This document shows positions 1-6,410 of a stretch of DNA of 7,889 bases, piece by piece. This DNA comes from Actinomycetes bacterium. GTDB lineage: Bacteria > Actinomycetota > Actinomycetes > S36-B12 > GCA-2699445. The stretch lies in NCBI GenBank assembly GCA_022600255.1, contig JAHZKU010000237.1, positions 1 to 7,889 on the forward strand, written 5' to 3'. The position numbers and the translations under genes were made by a program. The notes under the pieces are model-generated. The model worked only from the letters and a program-made list of their open reading frames with translations. It did not search any database and was not told the origin of the DNA. Every line of letters starts with the position of its first letter. Position 1 is the first letter of the stretch.

Positions 1-459
1 CTCGATGAGGACATTCTGTTCGACGGGAGCTTCACCGAGGGTGTCCCCGTGCGGCCGGCTCTGAACGCTGGCGCCAAGTCGATCATCTGTCTCGACGTGG
101 GCTCGTCCCAGATCGCGGAAGCCGAGCTGAGCAACCTGCGTTGGTGGCAGGTTGGCGCCATCGCCTACAACCATCTGTTGCGTGGTCAACTCGGGCCCGA
201 CTTGGTGTACGCAGGCGACCGGGTTCCGATTCTGACAATCACCACCAGCGCCGGCAATCTCTTTGACTTTTCGCAGCCCAATGCCCTGATCGCTGCCGGG
301 CGGACCGCTGCCAAGGCGACCCTCGCCGCAGTGCGCCGAACTCCGGAAGCAGGGCTCTATGGCATCCCCGATGGGTTCGAAACCTACCAACCCTTCGACC
401 CCCTCCTGCGCGCCACCGTACCCAAGCAAGCACCAGCCGCCGACGCACCGCCCGACTAA
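1..459 (+). CDS. Patatin-like phospholipase, C-terminal fragment
   Basis: The frame is open from base 1 and ends with TAA at 457-459, so the window holds only the last 152 residues; the nucleophile-serine half (GxSxG) lies off the left edge. The visible part begins at the catalytic aspartate block of patatin/NTE-type lipid acyl hydrolases: FDGS at residues 7-10 (Asp8), then GVPVRPA at 14-20 and a strand ending in CLDVGSS at 33-39, matching the family pattern of a DG dyad, a (N)xPV segment and a GA..I..DVG strand. Patatins use a Ser-Asp dyad to release fatty acids from membrane or storage lipids. The usual DGG/DGA reads DGS here. The tail from about residue 125 is rich in Pro and Ala and probably disordered. 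It may run with ccr, but a 204-base gap follows. Family assignment is fairly sure; the substrate is unknown. Confidence 0.75.
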   Translation, partial: LDEDILFDGSFTEGVPVRPALNAGAKSIICLDVGSSQIAEAELSNLRWWQVGAIAYNHLLRGQLGPDLVYAGDRVPILTITTSAGNLFDFSQPNALIAAGRTAAKATLAAVRRTPEAGLYGIPDGFETYQPFDPLLRATVPKQAPAADAPPD

Positions 460-553
460 TCGCGCGCCGCACGCGAACACCCGATTCCGTCTGTCGTGCG
501 CGGGATATTTGTAGGACAACCGGCCAGCACGTGGGACCGAAATCCTGCCTGCT

Positions 554-571
554 GCTGTGGCTCTGCACAGC
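554..571 (+). repeat. Small stem-loop in the gap upstream of ccr
   Basis: GCTGTG at 554-559 and CACAGC at 566-571 form a perfect 6-bp inverted repeat around the 6-base loop GCTCTG. It lies in the 204-base gap between the phospholipase gene and ccr, about 93 bases before the ccr start. No T-run follows, so it is not a classic Rho-independent terminator. It could be a weak terminator, an operator, or chance. The rest of the gap (460-663) shows no clear promoter and no small gene that I can support. Confidence 0.3.
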
Positions 572-652
572 GACGGGCGGTTTCGTCTTTCGACATGGCA
601 TCTGACAAAATAGCCGGAAGTCCGTTTCACCTATTGATCCGGCAACGTACAT

Positions 653-657
653 GGAGG
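653..657 (+). promoter_or_regulatory. Shine-Dalgarno sequence of ccr
   Basis: GGAGG sits six bases before the ATG at 664. This decides the start: the same frame is open further upstream to a GTG at 496, but the added 56 residues resemble no part of the Ccr family, and the 664 start places catalytic residues at the standard family numbers. Confidence 0.85.
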
Positions 658-663
658 AAAAGC

Positions 664-2001
664 ATGCAGGAGATAAGGGACGCGATTCTGGCCGGGGATA
701 CCTCCGCCGAGGACTTCGCCAATCTGGCACTTCCGGAGTCCTATCGGGCCGCCACCCTGCACAAGGACGAGCAGGAGATGTTTGCTGGGCTGGAATCCAG
801 TGAAAAGGACCCGCGCAAGTCGCTGCATGTTGAGGAAGTTCCCCTACCTGAGCTCGGGCCAGGCGAGGCGTATGTCGCCGTGATGGCCAGCGCAATCAAC
901 TACAACACCGTCTGGTCCGCGATTTACGAGCCGGTATCAACATTCGGATTCCTGGAGCGTTACGGCAAGCTAAGCCCACTGACCGCCAAGCATGACTTGC
1001 CCTATCACGTGTTGGGATCAGACCTCGCCGGTGTTGTTCTGGCTACCGGCCCCGGCGTACATCTGTGGAAAGCCGGCGACGAGGTCGTGGCGCACTGTCT
1101 CAGCGTCGAGCTTGAGGATTCCGCCGGGCACAACGACACCATGATGGATCCTGAACAGCGTATCTGGGGCTTTGAGACCAACTTCGGAGGACTAGCTGAT
1201 ATCGCGCTGGTCAAGAGCAACCAGTTGATGCCCAAGGCCGACCACCTGACTTGGGAGGAAGCCGCCTCACCTGGCCTGGTGAACTCCACGGCCTATCGCC
1301 AACTGGTATCCAGCAACGGGGCGGGCATGAAGCAGGGCGACACCGTCCTGATTTGGGGCGCCTCGGGCGGCTTGGGCTCCTACGCCACGCAGTATGCCCT
1401 GAACGGTGGTGCGATCCCAGTCTGTGTTGTCTCTAGCGAGGAGAAGGCTCAGATCTGCCGTGACATGGGCGCTGAGCTGATCATCGACAGGCGGGCCGAG
1501 GGCTACAAGTTCTGGAAAGACGCCGAAACACAGGACCCTCGAGAATGGCGACGGTTCGGCAAGAAGATCCGGGAGCTGACCGGCGGCGAGGACATCGACA
1601 TCGTGTTCGAACATCCCGGCCGCGAAACGTTCGGTGCGTCGGTCTTCGTGACCCGCAAGGGCGGCAAGATCGTCACCTGCGCCTCAACGTCGGGCTACAT
1701 GCACGAGTACGACAACCGTTACCTATGGATGAACCTCAAGCGCATCATCGGGTCCCACTTCGCCAACTACCGTGAGTCTTATGAGGCCAATCGCCTCATT
1801 AACAAGGGCATGATTCACCCGACGTTGTCCCAGGTCTTTCCGCTAGAAGACGTCGGTGAAGCCGCCTACCATGTGCATCGGAATCTACATCAGGGCAAGG
1901 TCGGCGTGTTGGCGCTATCCCCCGAGGAGGGCCTCGGGGTTCGGGATACCGACAAGCGTGACAAATACATCGACCAGATCAACGCCTTCCGCGGCGTCTG
2001 A
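664..2001 (+). CDS. ccr: Crotonyl-CoA carboxylase/reductase
   Basis: This 445-residue enzyme of the zinc-independent medium-chain dehydrogenase/reductase superfamily should carry out NADPH-dependent reductive carboxylation of crotonyl-CoA with CO2 to (2S)-ethylmalonyl-CoA in the cytoplasm. The N-terminal GroES-like domain covers roughly residues 50-200. The nucleotide-binding fold starts with GASGGLG at 232-238. All four residues that hold CO2 in the Kitasatospora setae enzyme occur at the identical numbers: Asn81 (INYNTVW), Phe170 and Glu171 (WGFETNFGG) and His365 (IGSHFANYRE). This separates it from plain crotonyl-CoA reductases and supports real carboxylase activity. Length equals that of Streptomyces Ccr (about 445-450). 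The product feeds the ethylmalonyl-CoA pathway for acetate assimilation, or supplies ethylmalonyl extender units to polyketide synthases. Neither an ethylmalonyl-CoA mutase nor a PKS is adjacent, so which route applies is open. It is probably the first gene of an operon with the next two genes. Confidence 0.96.
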   Translation: MQEIRDAILAGDTSAEDFANLALPESYRAATLHKDEQEMFAGLESSEKDPRKSLHVEEVPLPELGPGEAYVAVMASAINYNTVWSAIYEPVSTFGFLERYGKLSPLTAKHDLPYHVLGSDLAGVVLATGPGVHLWKAGDEVVAHCLSVELEDSAGHNDTMMDPEQRIWGFETNFGGLADIALVKSNQLMPKADHLTWEEAASPGLVNSTAYRQLVSSNGAGMKQGDTVLIWGASGGLGSYATQYALNGGAIPVCVVSSEEKAQICRDMGAELIIDRRAEGYKFWKDAETQDPREWRRFGKKIRELTGGEDIDIVFEHPGRETFGASVFVTRKGGKIVTCASTSGYMHEYDNRYLWMNLKRIIGSHFANYRESYEANRLINKGMIHPTLSQVFPLEDVGEAAYHVHRNLHQGKVGVLALSPEEGLGVRDTDKRDKYIDQINAFRGV

Positions 2002-2016
2002 TCTGCCACGGCCGTC

Positions 2017-2790
2017 ATGACGCCGGAAACCACCGCGACGCCGTCGGCCGATCCGGTCGGCAGCTTAGCCTGGTTGCGGAGCACAGGTGGCTTACTGACC
2101 GCATCTGAACGACGCGCGCTCACCCGCGCCATCCTGGCCGCGCAGGGCGGCAACCTAGTGGGTCGGTTGAAACTACTGCTGGGTCGCAGGCCGAGCGCCG
2201 GTCCACCAGAACTCATCGACCCGCCCGACACGGCGATGACGCGGGCTGCCGAAGAATTGTGCTGGGAGCAACCGGCCCCGATCGCCGCCCATAGCGCCCG
2301 GACTTGGCTATTCGGGGCAGCGCTGGCGCAGTATGACTCAGCGGACTTGGACGAAGAGCTGTTCTATGTAGCCAGCCTCTTGCACGACGTCGGCCTACCC
2401 GAGTCGGTCCCGGGGCAGGACTTCACGCTCCGTTCCGTGGCAGCGGCCGCTGAGGTGGTCACGACTTCGGGTGGCACCCCAACTCAAACGGATGCGGTCA
2501 GCGAGGCGATTGCGCGACACACCACGCCTGGCGTGACGTCGACGAGTGATGGCGAACTCGCGACCTATCTGCAAGCTGGCGCACTCCTAGATCTAGCCGG
2601 GGTGCGCAGTTGGGACCTCTCTGAACGCTTCTTGGCCGGGGTGATGCGCGAGTACGACCGGCGCGGCTTTGAGTCTGAGATTCTGGCCGCCATCGCGGCT
2701 GAAGCAACTGCTGTCCCCGAGGGTCGGTTCGCGCTCTTGGCCCGCTGGGGACTCCCCCTAGCCATCAAGACAGCGCCATTTCCGAGATAA
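2017..2790 (+). CDS. HD-domain hydrolase, cyanamide hydratase-like
   Basis: The 257-residue protein has an HD-superfamily metal-binding domain at about residues 85-215. The likely metal ligands are His92 (AAHSARTW), His123-Asp124 (ASLLHDVGL) and Asp192 (GALLDLAGVR), with a further conserved His168 (AIARHTTPG). The HSxRT start, the DEELFYVASLLHD helix and the late GA-LD-AG segment match the cyanamide hydratase/Ddi2-like branch better than the (p)ppGpp or dGTPase branches. That branch includes enzymes acting on small nitrile-like molecules, but most members have no known substrate, so none is assigned. The N-terminal 80 residues show no known domain. The ATG lies 15 bases after the ccr stop and has no good ribosome site, so it may rely on translation of ccr; an in-frame TTG at 2074 is an alternative start. 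It is soluble, with no signal peptide or membrane segment. Confidence 0.8.
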   Translation: MTPETTATPSADPVGSLAWLRSTGGLLTASERRALTRAILAAQGGNLVGRLKLLLGRRPSAGPPELIDPPDTAMTRAAEELCWEQPAPIAAHSARTWLFGAALAQYDSADLDEELFYVASLLHDVGLPESVPGQDFTLRSVAAAAEVVTTSGGTPTQTDAVSEAIARHTTPGVTSTSDGELATYLQAGALLDLAGVRSWDLSERFLAGVMREYDRRGFESEILAAIAAEATAVPEGRFALLARWGLPLAIKTAPFPR

Positions 2791-2797
2791 TCGACAT

Positions 2798-3406
2798 ATG
2801 ACAGCCAACCCGCCCCAGATGTCGGATACCCCGATGCATGCTCGGCGGTTTCGGCTATCCCCTCCGACGCAAGCCCAGCGCAATGCCGCCCTGAGCGAAG
2901 CCGCGCAAGAACAACTTCCGTACGCAGCCGTCGGCCTAACCCGCACGCAGGGTTGCCCTCCGGGGTATCGCCGCACCCAGGGCCGCGGTCAATTGCACAC
3001 CCAAGATTTTGCCGCGGCCAAGCGGTTACTGCGTCACTGGCGCGGATTCCCGCACTGGGTACAGGTACAGGCACAGGGTGCGCTCCACTCCGAACAGAAC
3101 GTCGTGGTGATCGGTCACATCTACGGTTTGTGGGTCACCAACATGTGCCGGGTGACGTACGTGATCGACGAGCCCGACGCTTACGGTTTTGGCTACGGCG
3201 CACTATCTGCGCACGTAGAGAAGGGTGAGGAGCGGTTCCTTCTCCGTCGAACCCCCACCGGCCAGGTGGAATACGAGATATACAGCTTCAGCCGTGCCAA
3301 TCACTGGACCACTCGATTGGTTCCGCCAATCACCCAGCATCTGCAGCGCCGCTTCATCGCCGACGCCATCAGCAATCTGCGTCGCCAGCTATCACCTGCT
3401 AAGTGA
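2798..3406 (+). CDS. DUF1990 (UPF0548) family protein
   Basis: The 202-residue protein carries the DUF1990 hallmark near its C-terminal third: a CRVTYVIDEP strand (117-126), then FGYGALSAHVEKGEERF at 131-147, followed by EYEIYSFSR (158-166). The upstream part also fits: GFPHWVQV at 83-90 and a VIGHIYGLWV strand at 104-113. DUF1990 proteins occur mainly in Actinomycetota and plants and have a small beta-rich fold, but have no established biochemical role; I infer none. The gene begins 7 bases after the HD gene, so the two are almost certainly cotranscribed. Ribosome site evidence is weak, and ATGs at 2819 and 2834 are possible alternative starts that would remove only a loose N-terminus. Its TGA stop lies inside the left arm of a stem-loop at 3401-3422. 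Family assignment is firm, function is not. Confidence 0.85.
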   Translation: MTANPPQMSDTPMHARRFRLSPPTQAQRNAALSEAAQEQLPYAAVGLTRTQGCPPGYRRTQGRGQLHTQDFAAAKRLLRHWRGFPHWVQVQAQGALHSEQNVVVIGHIYGLWVTNMCRVTYVIDEPDAYGFGYGALSAHVEKGEERFLLRRTPTGQVEYEIYSFSRANHWTTRLVPPITQHLQRRFIADAISNLRRQLSPAK

Positions 3407-3422
3407 ACCGGCCTGTTCACTT
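3401..3422 (+). terminator. Stem-loop at the end of the ccr-HD-DUF1990 operon
   Basis: AAGTGAAC (3401-3408) and GTTCACTT (3415-3422) form a perfect 8-bp inverted repeat with a 6-base loop CGGCCT. The left arm includes the last codon and the TGA of the DUF1990 gene. No T-rich tail follows, which is common in high-GC actinobacteria, so it may be an intrinsic-type terminator, a 3' end stabiliser, or a protein-binding operator for the next gene. The right arm can instead pair with TGAAC at 3426-3430. Confidence 0.5.
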
Positions 3423-3442
3423 CGCTGAACGATAGGGCGGAA

Positions 3443-3460
3443 TCGGACATTCGTCCGGAC
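3443..3460 (+). repeat. Inverted repeat with GTCCGGAC palindrome upstream of the acyltransferase
   Basis: CGGAC (3444-3448) and GTCCG (3453-3457) form an inverted repeat with a 4-base loop, and GTCCGGAC (3453-3460) is itself an 8-base palindrome overlapping it. TCGGACA at 3443-3449 recurs in inverted form as TGTCCGA at 3510-3516, 43 bases before the acyltransferase start. All copies lie in the 152-base gap where that gene's promoter should be. An operator role is inferred; no clear -35/-10 pair was found. Confidence 0.3.
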
Positions 3461-3546
3461 ACGCCGCTTGGCTCCCGAGAAGCGTCGCAACTCCAACCTA
3501 GACTTGCGATGTCCGAAGTAGCAGTGGGGACTGTGCTCGTATTCCT

Positions 3547-3553
3547 GGGAGGG
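3547..3553 (+). promoter_or_regulatory. Shine-Dalgarno sequence of the acyltransferase gene
   Basis: GGGAGGG lies five bases before the GTG at 3559. It supports this start over the in-frame ATG at residue 42, just before the first membrane helix, and so supports a cytoplasmic N-terminal tail of about 40 residues. Confidence 0.75.
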
Positions 3554-3558
3554 CGCAC

Positions 3559-5547
3559 GTGACGACCGTGAATCCGCCGACGCAGACCGCGTCGAACCGT
3601 GCGCCAGCAAGCCTACGCACGGATTCAACGACACCGCTGAGCCCGCAGGAACCGCCAGTCACCCGGTCTGGCCACCGTGGCATGCCGTACATCTCGGCCT
3701 TGGACGGCATCCGGGCGATCGCCGTGTTGGCCGTCATGGTCTATCACGCGGATCTCCCGTGGCTGCCGGGTGGCTTCCTCGGGGTTGATATCTTCTTTGT
3801 CCTCAGCGGCTTCCTCATCACCTCACTGGTCTTGACTGAGCTTGAACGCACCCGCCGGCTGGACTTCAAGCAGTTCTACATCCGACGGGCCAGACGACTT
3901 CTGCCAGCCTTGTTCCTGGTGCTGGCGGTGGCGTTGGTGATCGGCGCATTCTTGGCCACCGACGCCGCAGCTGGCTTGCGCCGAGACATCCCGGCGTCCC
4001 TGTTCTACGTGACGAACTGGGCCTATATCTTTGGGGAACAGTCATATTTCGATGTCATCGGCCGGCCCCCACTCTTGCAGCACCTGTGGTCGCTGGCGGT
4101 CGAGGAGCAGTTCTACCTAATCTGGCCGGCCATCGCCTACTTCGCGTTCAAGCGTGGTCTGAGGAACGGCGGGGCCCGCCACACTGTCCGGCAGTGGGCC
4201 TTAATCGGGGCGCTAGCATCGACCGTCATCATGGTCGTGTTGTCCTTGATGGGCGGCTATCCCGAACCCAACGACGGCAGTCGAGCCTACTTCGGCACCG
4301 ATAGCCATGCCATGGGGCTACTGATCGGGGCCGCGCTGGCCACGTTCTGGCTCCCTCAGAACATCCGTGGGCCGGTGGCCAAGTCAGCCCAGACACTGAT
4401 CGCCGTGGTTGGCGCCGGATCCTTGGCGCTGGTGGTCTGGATCATGATGGCCACGAGTTCGAACTCCGCTTGGCTCTATCGCGGCGGGTTCTTGTTGTTC
4501 GCGATTCTCGTGGCCGTGCTCATCGCAGCCGTGTCACATCCCGCATCACCCGTGGGTCACGTGTTGGGCAAACAACCGTTCAGGTACATCGGAGAGCGCT
4601 CGTATGGCCTCTATCTGTGGCACTGGCCAGTCTTCTTGATCTTGCGCCCGGGGCTGGATGTCCCCTTGGAAGGCTTTCCGAACCTAGTCCTGCGGTTCGC
4701 CGTCACGTTCGGGGCAGCAGAACTGTCATACCGGTATGTCGAGATGCCGATCCGCAACGGAACCGCCAAGCGCAAATGGCAGCACTACCGTGCCATGCAA
4801 CTGCCTGCTCGAGCCGAGGTCACCAAGAAACTGGTCATCGTCGGCTCAGCGGTGGCCCTAGTGCTGACAGTGAGCGGTTTCCGGGTGGCGACCATGCCCG
4901 AGGAAACGCCCGACTATCTGGGCGGACTGACAGAAACCTCAGCGCTAGATGCGACCGAGGAAGTTGTTCCCCCGAAGCCTGGCGAGCCGCAACTGTCCGG
5001 TGAAGTGACCGCCGTTGACCCTGGCGCCACCAAACCTGGCGTCTTGGCGATCGGGGAATCGGTGATGCTGGGTGCCCGCAATGGCATCAAGGATCGGGTC
5101 AAGAGATCCACTGTTGACGCCGCCGTGGGGCGTCAGGCCGCAGACGTCCTGAGCCGCATCAAGCAACTGAAGGCCGCTGGTGCCCTGCGCGACACGGTGG
5201 TGCTGCACACCGGTTCCAATGGCTACGTGGAGCGGGCCCAACTCAAGGAGATGCTCAAGGAACTCGCCCCGGCGCAACGCCTGGTTGTTCTGAACGTCAG
5301 CGTGCCGCGGATCTGGCAGGACCCAAACAATGCCCTCATCGCAGAGTTGGTGGAGCAGACGCCCAACGCGGTGTTGGCCGACTGGCATGCGGTCGTTGGT
5401 GATGACCGCAGCTTGACGGTGAACGACGGTGTGCATCTGTCCACCACCGGGATTCAGAAGTACGGCGAAACCATCAAGGCCGCGATCAAAGCGATCGAGT
5501 CTGCGCAGGGAGACCTCAATCAGCCGGAGCTTTCCCCGACAGAATAG
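3559..5547 (+). CDS. Membrane acyltransferase 3 (OafA-type) fused to an SGNH domain
   Basis: This 662-residue protein belongs to the acyltransferase-3 family that acetylates or otherwise acylates surface glycans such as peptidoglycan, O-antigen or secreted polysaccharide. A Ser/Thr/Pro-rich tail (1-40) precedes about ten membrane helices (45-400). Family marks are the R-X10-H motif (Arg52, His63), GGFLGVDIFFVLSGFLIT (71-88), FYIRRARRLLPA (106-117), LWSLAVEEQFYLIWP (176-190) and YGLYLWHWPV (349-358). A further helix at about 424-441 leads through a Pro/Glu-rich linker to an extracytoplasmic SGNH domain (about 494-645). Its blocks are GES (499-501, Ser501 nucleophile), Gly524 (VGRQ), GSNG (552-555, Asn554) and DGVH (623-626, Asp623 and His626). 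The catalytic set is complete, but block I reads GES where GDS is usual. The SGNH domain is expected to complete acyl transfer to the acceptor on the outer face. The gene stands alone, with its own upstream gap; the acceptor glycan is unknown. Confidence 0.92.
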   Translation: MTTVNPPTQTASNRAPASLRTDSTTPLSPQEPPVTRSGHRGMPYISALDGIRAIAVLAVMVYHADLPWLPGGFLGVDIFFVLSGFLITSLVLTELERTRRLDFKQFYIRRARRLLPALFLVLAVALVIGAFLATDAAAGLRRDIPASLFYVTNWAYIFGEQSYFDVIGRPPLLQHLWSLAVEEQFYLIWPAIAYFAFKRGLRNGGARHTVRQWALIGALASTVIMVVLSLMGGYPEPNDGSRAYFGTDSHAMGLLIGAALATFWLPQNIRGPVAKSAQTLIAVVGAGSLALVVWIMMATSSNSAWLYRGGFLLFAILVAVLIAAVSHPASPVGHVLGKQPFRYIGERSYGLYLWHWPVFLILRPGLDVPLEGFPNLVLRFAVTFGAAELSYRYVEMPIRNGTAKRKWQHYRAMQLPARAEVTKKLVIVGSAVALVLTVSGFRVATMPEETPDYLGGLTETSALDATEEVVPPKPGEPQLSGEVTAVDPGATKPGVLAIGESVMLGARNGIKDRVKRSTVDAAVGRQAADVLSRIKQLKAAGALRDTVVLHTGSNGYVERAQLKEMLKELAPAQRLVVLNVSVPRIWQDPNNALIAELVEQTPNAVLADWHAVVGDDRSLTVNDGVHLSTTGIQKYGETIKAAIKAIESAQGDLNQPELSPTE

Positions 5548-5630
5548 GGCACCGCCGAAGCCCAAGCCGGCCGTACCCTCGCGCGCATTCCGGGCGTGGG
5601 GCCCCTGCTAGCACTTGTTGCCAACGGCCA

Positions 5631-6410
5631 TTACGGCATCGCTGACAGGCCACCGTCGATGACCAACGACTGACCGGTCATGAATCCGCTCGCGTCGGAA
5701 GCCAGGAATCGGGCCGCGGCCGCAATCTCTTCCGATGTCCCCCAACGCCCCATCGGCACCCGACTCAACACAGCGCTCTCGGTTTGTTCGCTGGCCCGTA
5801 GGAAATCGGTGAGGTCTGTGTCGATCCAGCCCGGCAGCAGCGCATTGATTCGAACACCCGCAGCAGCCGTTTCCAACGCCAAAGACTGGGTCAGATTCAC
5901 AACTCCAGCCTTTGCTGCGCCGTAGTGCGACATGCCCGGCGCACCGCGAAGGGAGACGATACTGGACATGTTGATGACGCTCCCTGACCCCTGCTGCACT
6001 AGCCCCGGGATGATCTCTTGGCAGGCATGCACCACGGAATCCAAGTTGAGCCGAACTACCTTGGACCAGCCTGAGTAGCGCGCCTGCGCCAACGGCATCG
6101 AGAAGTTGTTGCCTCCCGCGTTGTTCACGAGGATGTCCACGCCGCCAAGTTCTTCGGCCAATGCAGCCAGCGCACCCCGAAACACGTCCGCGTCGAGGAT
6201 GTCCGCGACGGCCACGGCGCTGGTGCGGCCTTCGGCGCGGACCAAATCGGCGGTCTCCTGCAACAGTTCCTCGTTGCGCGCCAAGACACCAACGTCAGCA
6301 CCCGCTCGAGCGAAGTCGGCCGCAATCGCCCGGCCGATCCCGCGGGAAGCCCCCGTGACAATGGCCTTCTTGCCTGCCAAGGATGTGGTTAGGTCTTCAT
6401 GCTGCGTCAT
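5631..6410 (-). CDS. SDR-family NAD(P)-dependent oxidoreductase
   Basis: This classical short-chain dehydrogenase/reductase has 259 residues, a normal length. The Rossmann motif TGASRGIG is at 19-26. VNNAG at 95-99 stabilises the central sheet. The catalytic set is Asn122, Ser150, Tyr163 and Lys167 (HYGAAKAG), and PGWIDTDL at 193-200 closes the cofactor site. Arg45 just after the second strand (VLARNEE) suggests preference for NADP(H). It resembles 3-oxoacyl-ACP reductase (FabG)-like and gluconate/sugar dehydrogenase-like SDRs, but sequence alone cannot give the substrate. The start chosen is the ATG at 6410, which overlaps the hydrolase stop as ATGA and has GGAG six bases upstream (6417-6420); the frame also allows an in-frame start at 6443 adding 11 residues, which is less likely. 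It is the last gene of the leftward group. Confidence 0.9.
   Translation of the reverse strand: MTQHEDLTTSLAGKKAIVTGASRGIGRAIAADFARAGADVGVLARNEELLQETADLVRAEGRTSAVAVADILDADVFRGALAALAEELGGVDILVNNAGGNNFSMPLAQARYSGWSKVVRLNLDSVVHACQEIIPGLVQQGSGSVINMSSIVSLRGAPGMSHYGAAKAGVVNLTQSLALETAAAGVRINALLPGWIDTDLTDFLRASEQTESAVLSRVPMGRWGTSEEIAAAARFLASDASGFMTGQSLVIDGGLSAMP

Noticed and set aside
22..30. DGS in place of DGG at the phospholipase aspartate
   Set aside because: The catalytic Asp is kept and the third position varies in bacterial patatins, so this is probably not meaningful; the serine half is outside the window.
581..637. Possible ccr promoter elements (TTTCGTC, CAAAAT, CTGACA, TATTGA)
   Set aside because: No pair combines a good -35 and -10 with 16-19 base spacing, so the match is no better than chance.
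496..663. Upstream extension of ccr from a GTG at 496
   Set aside because: The extra 56 residues match nothing in the family, while the ATG at 664 has a strong GGAGG and gives standard residue numbers.
239..895. A 218-codon open frame on the - strand across the phospholipase end, the gap and the ccr start
   Set aside because: The product is Arg/Pro/Trp-rich with no recognisable motif, it overlaps two supported genes, and no ribosome site was seen.
3060..3078. Short tandem repeat of ACAGGN in the DUF1990 gene
   Set aside because: Only three imperfect hexamer units, in frame and encoding VQVQAQG in a normal strand; no sign of expansion.
3403..3418. Possible actinobacterial LexA (SOS) box, GAAC...GTTC
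   Set aside because: The spacer between GAAC and GTTC is 6 bases; the mycobacterial-type SOS box needs 4. The flanks also differ.
4945..5565. A 206-codon open frame on the - strand opposite the SGNH domain
   Set aside because: It mirrors a well-supported coding frame with intact SGNH blocks. Its own translation shows no family features.
5548..5630. Bidirectional terminator between the convergent acyltransferase and SDR genes
   Set aside because: Only a loopless GGGGCCCC palindrome (5598-5605) and very short arms were found, and no stem with a plausible loop and T-run on either strand.
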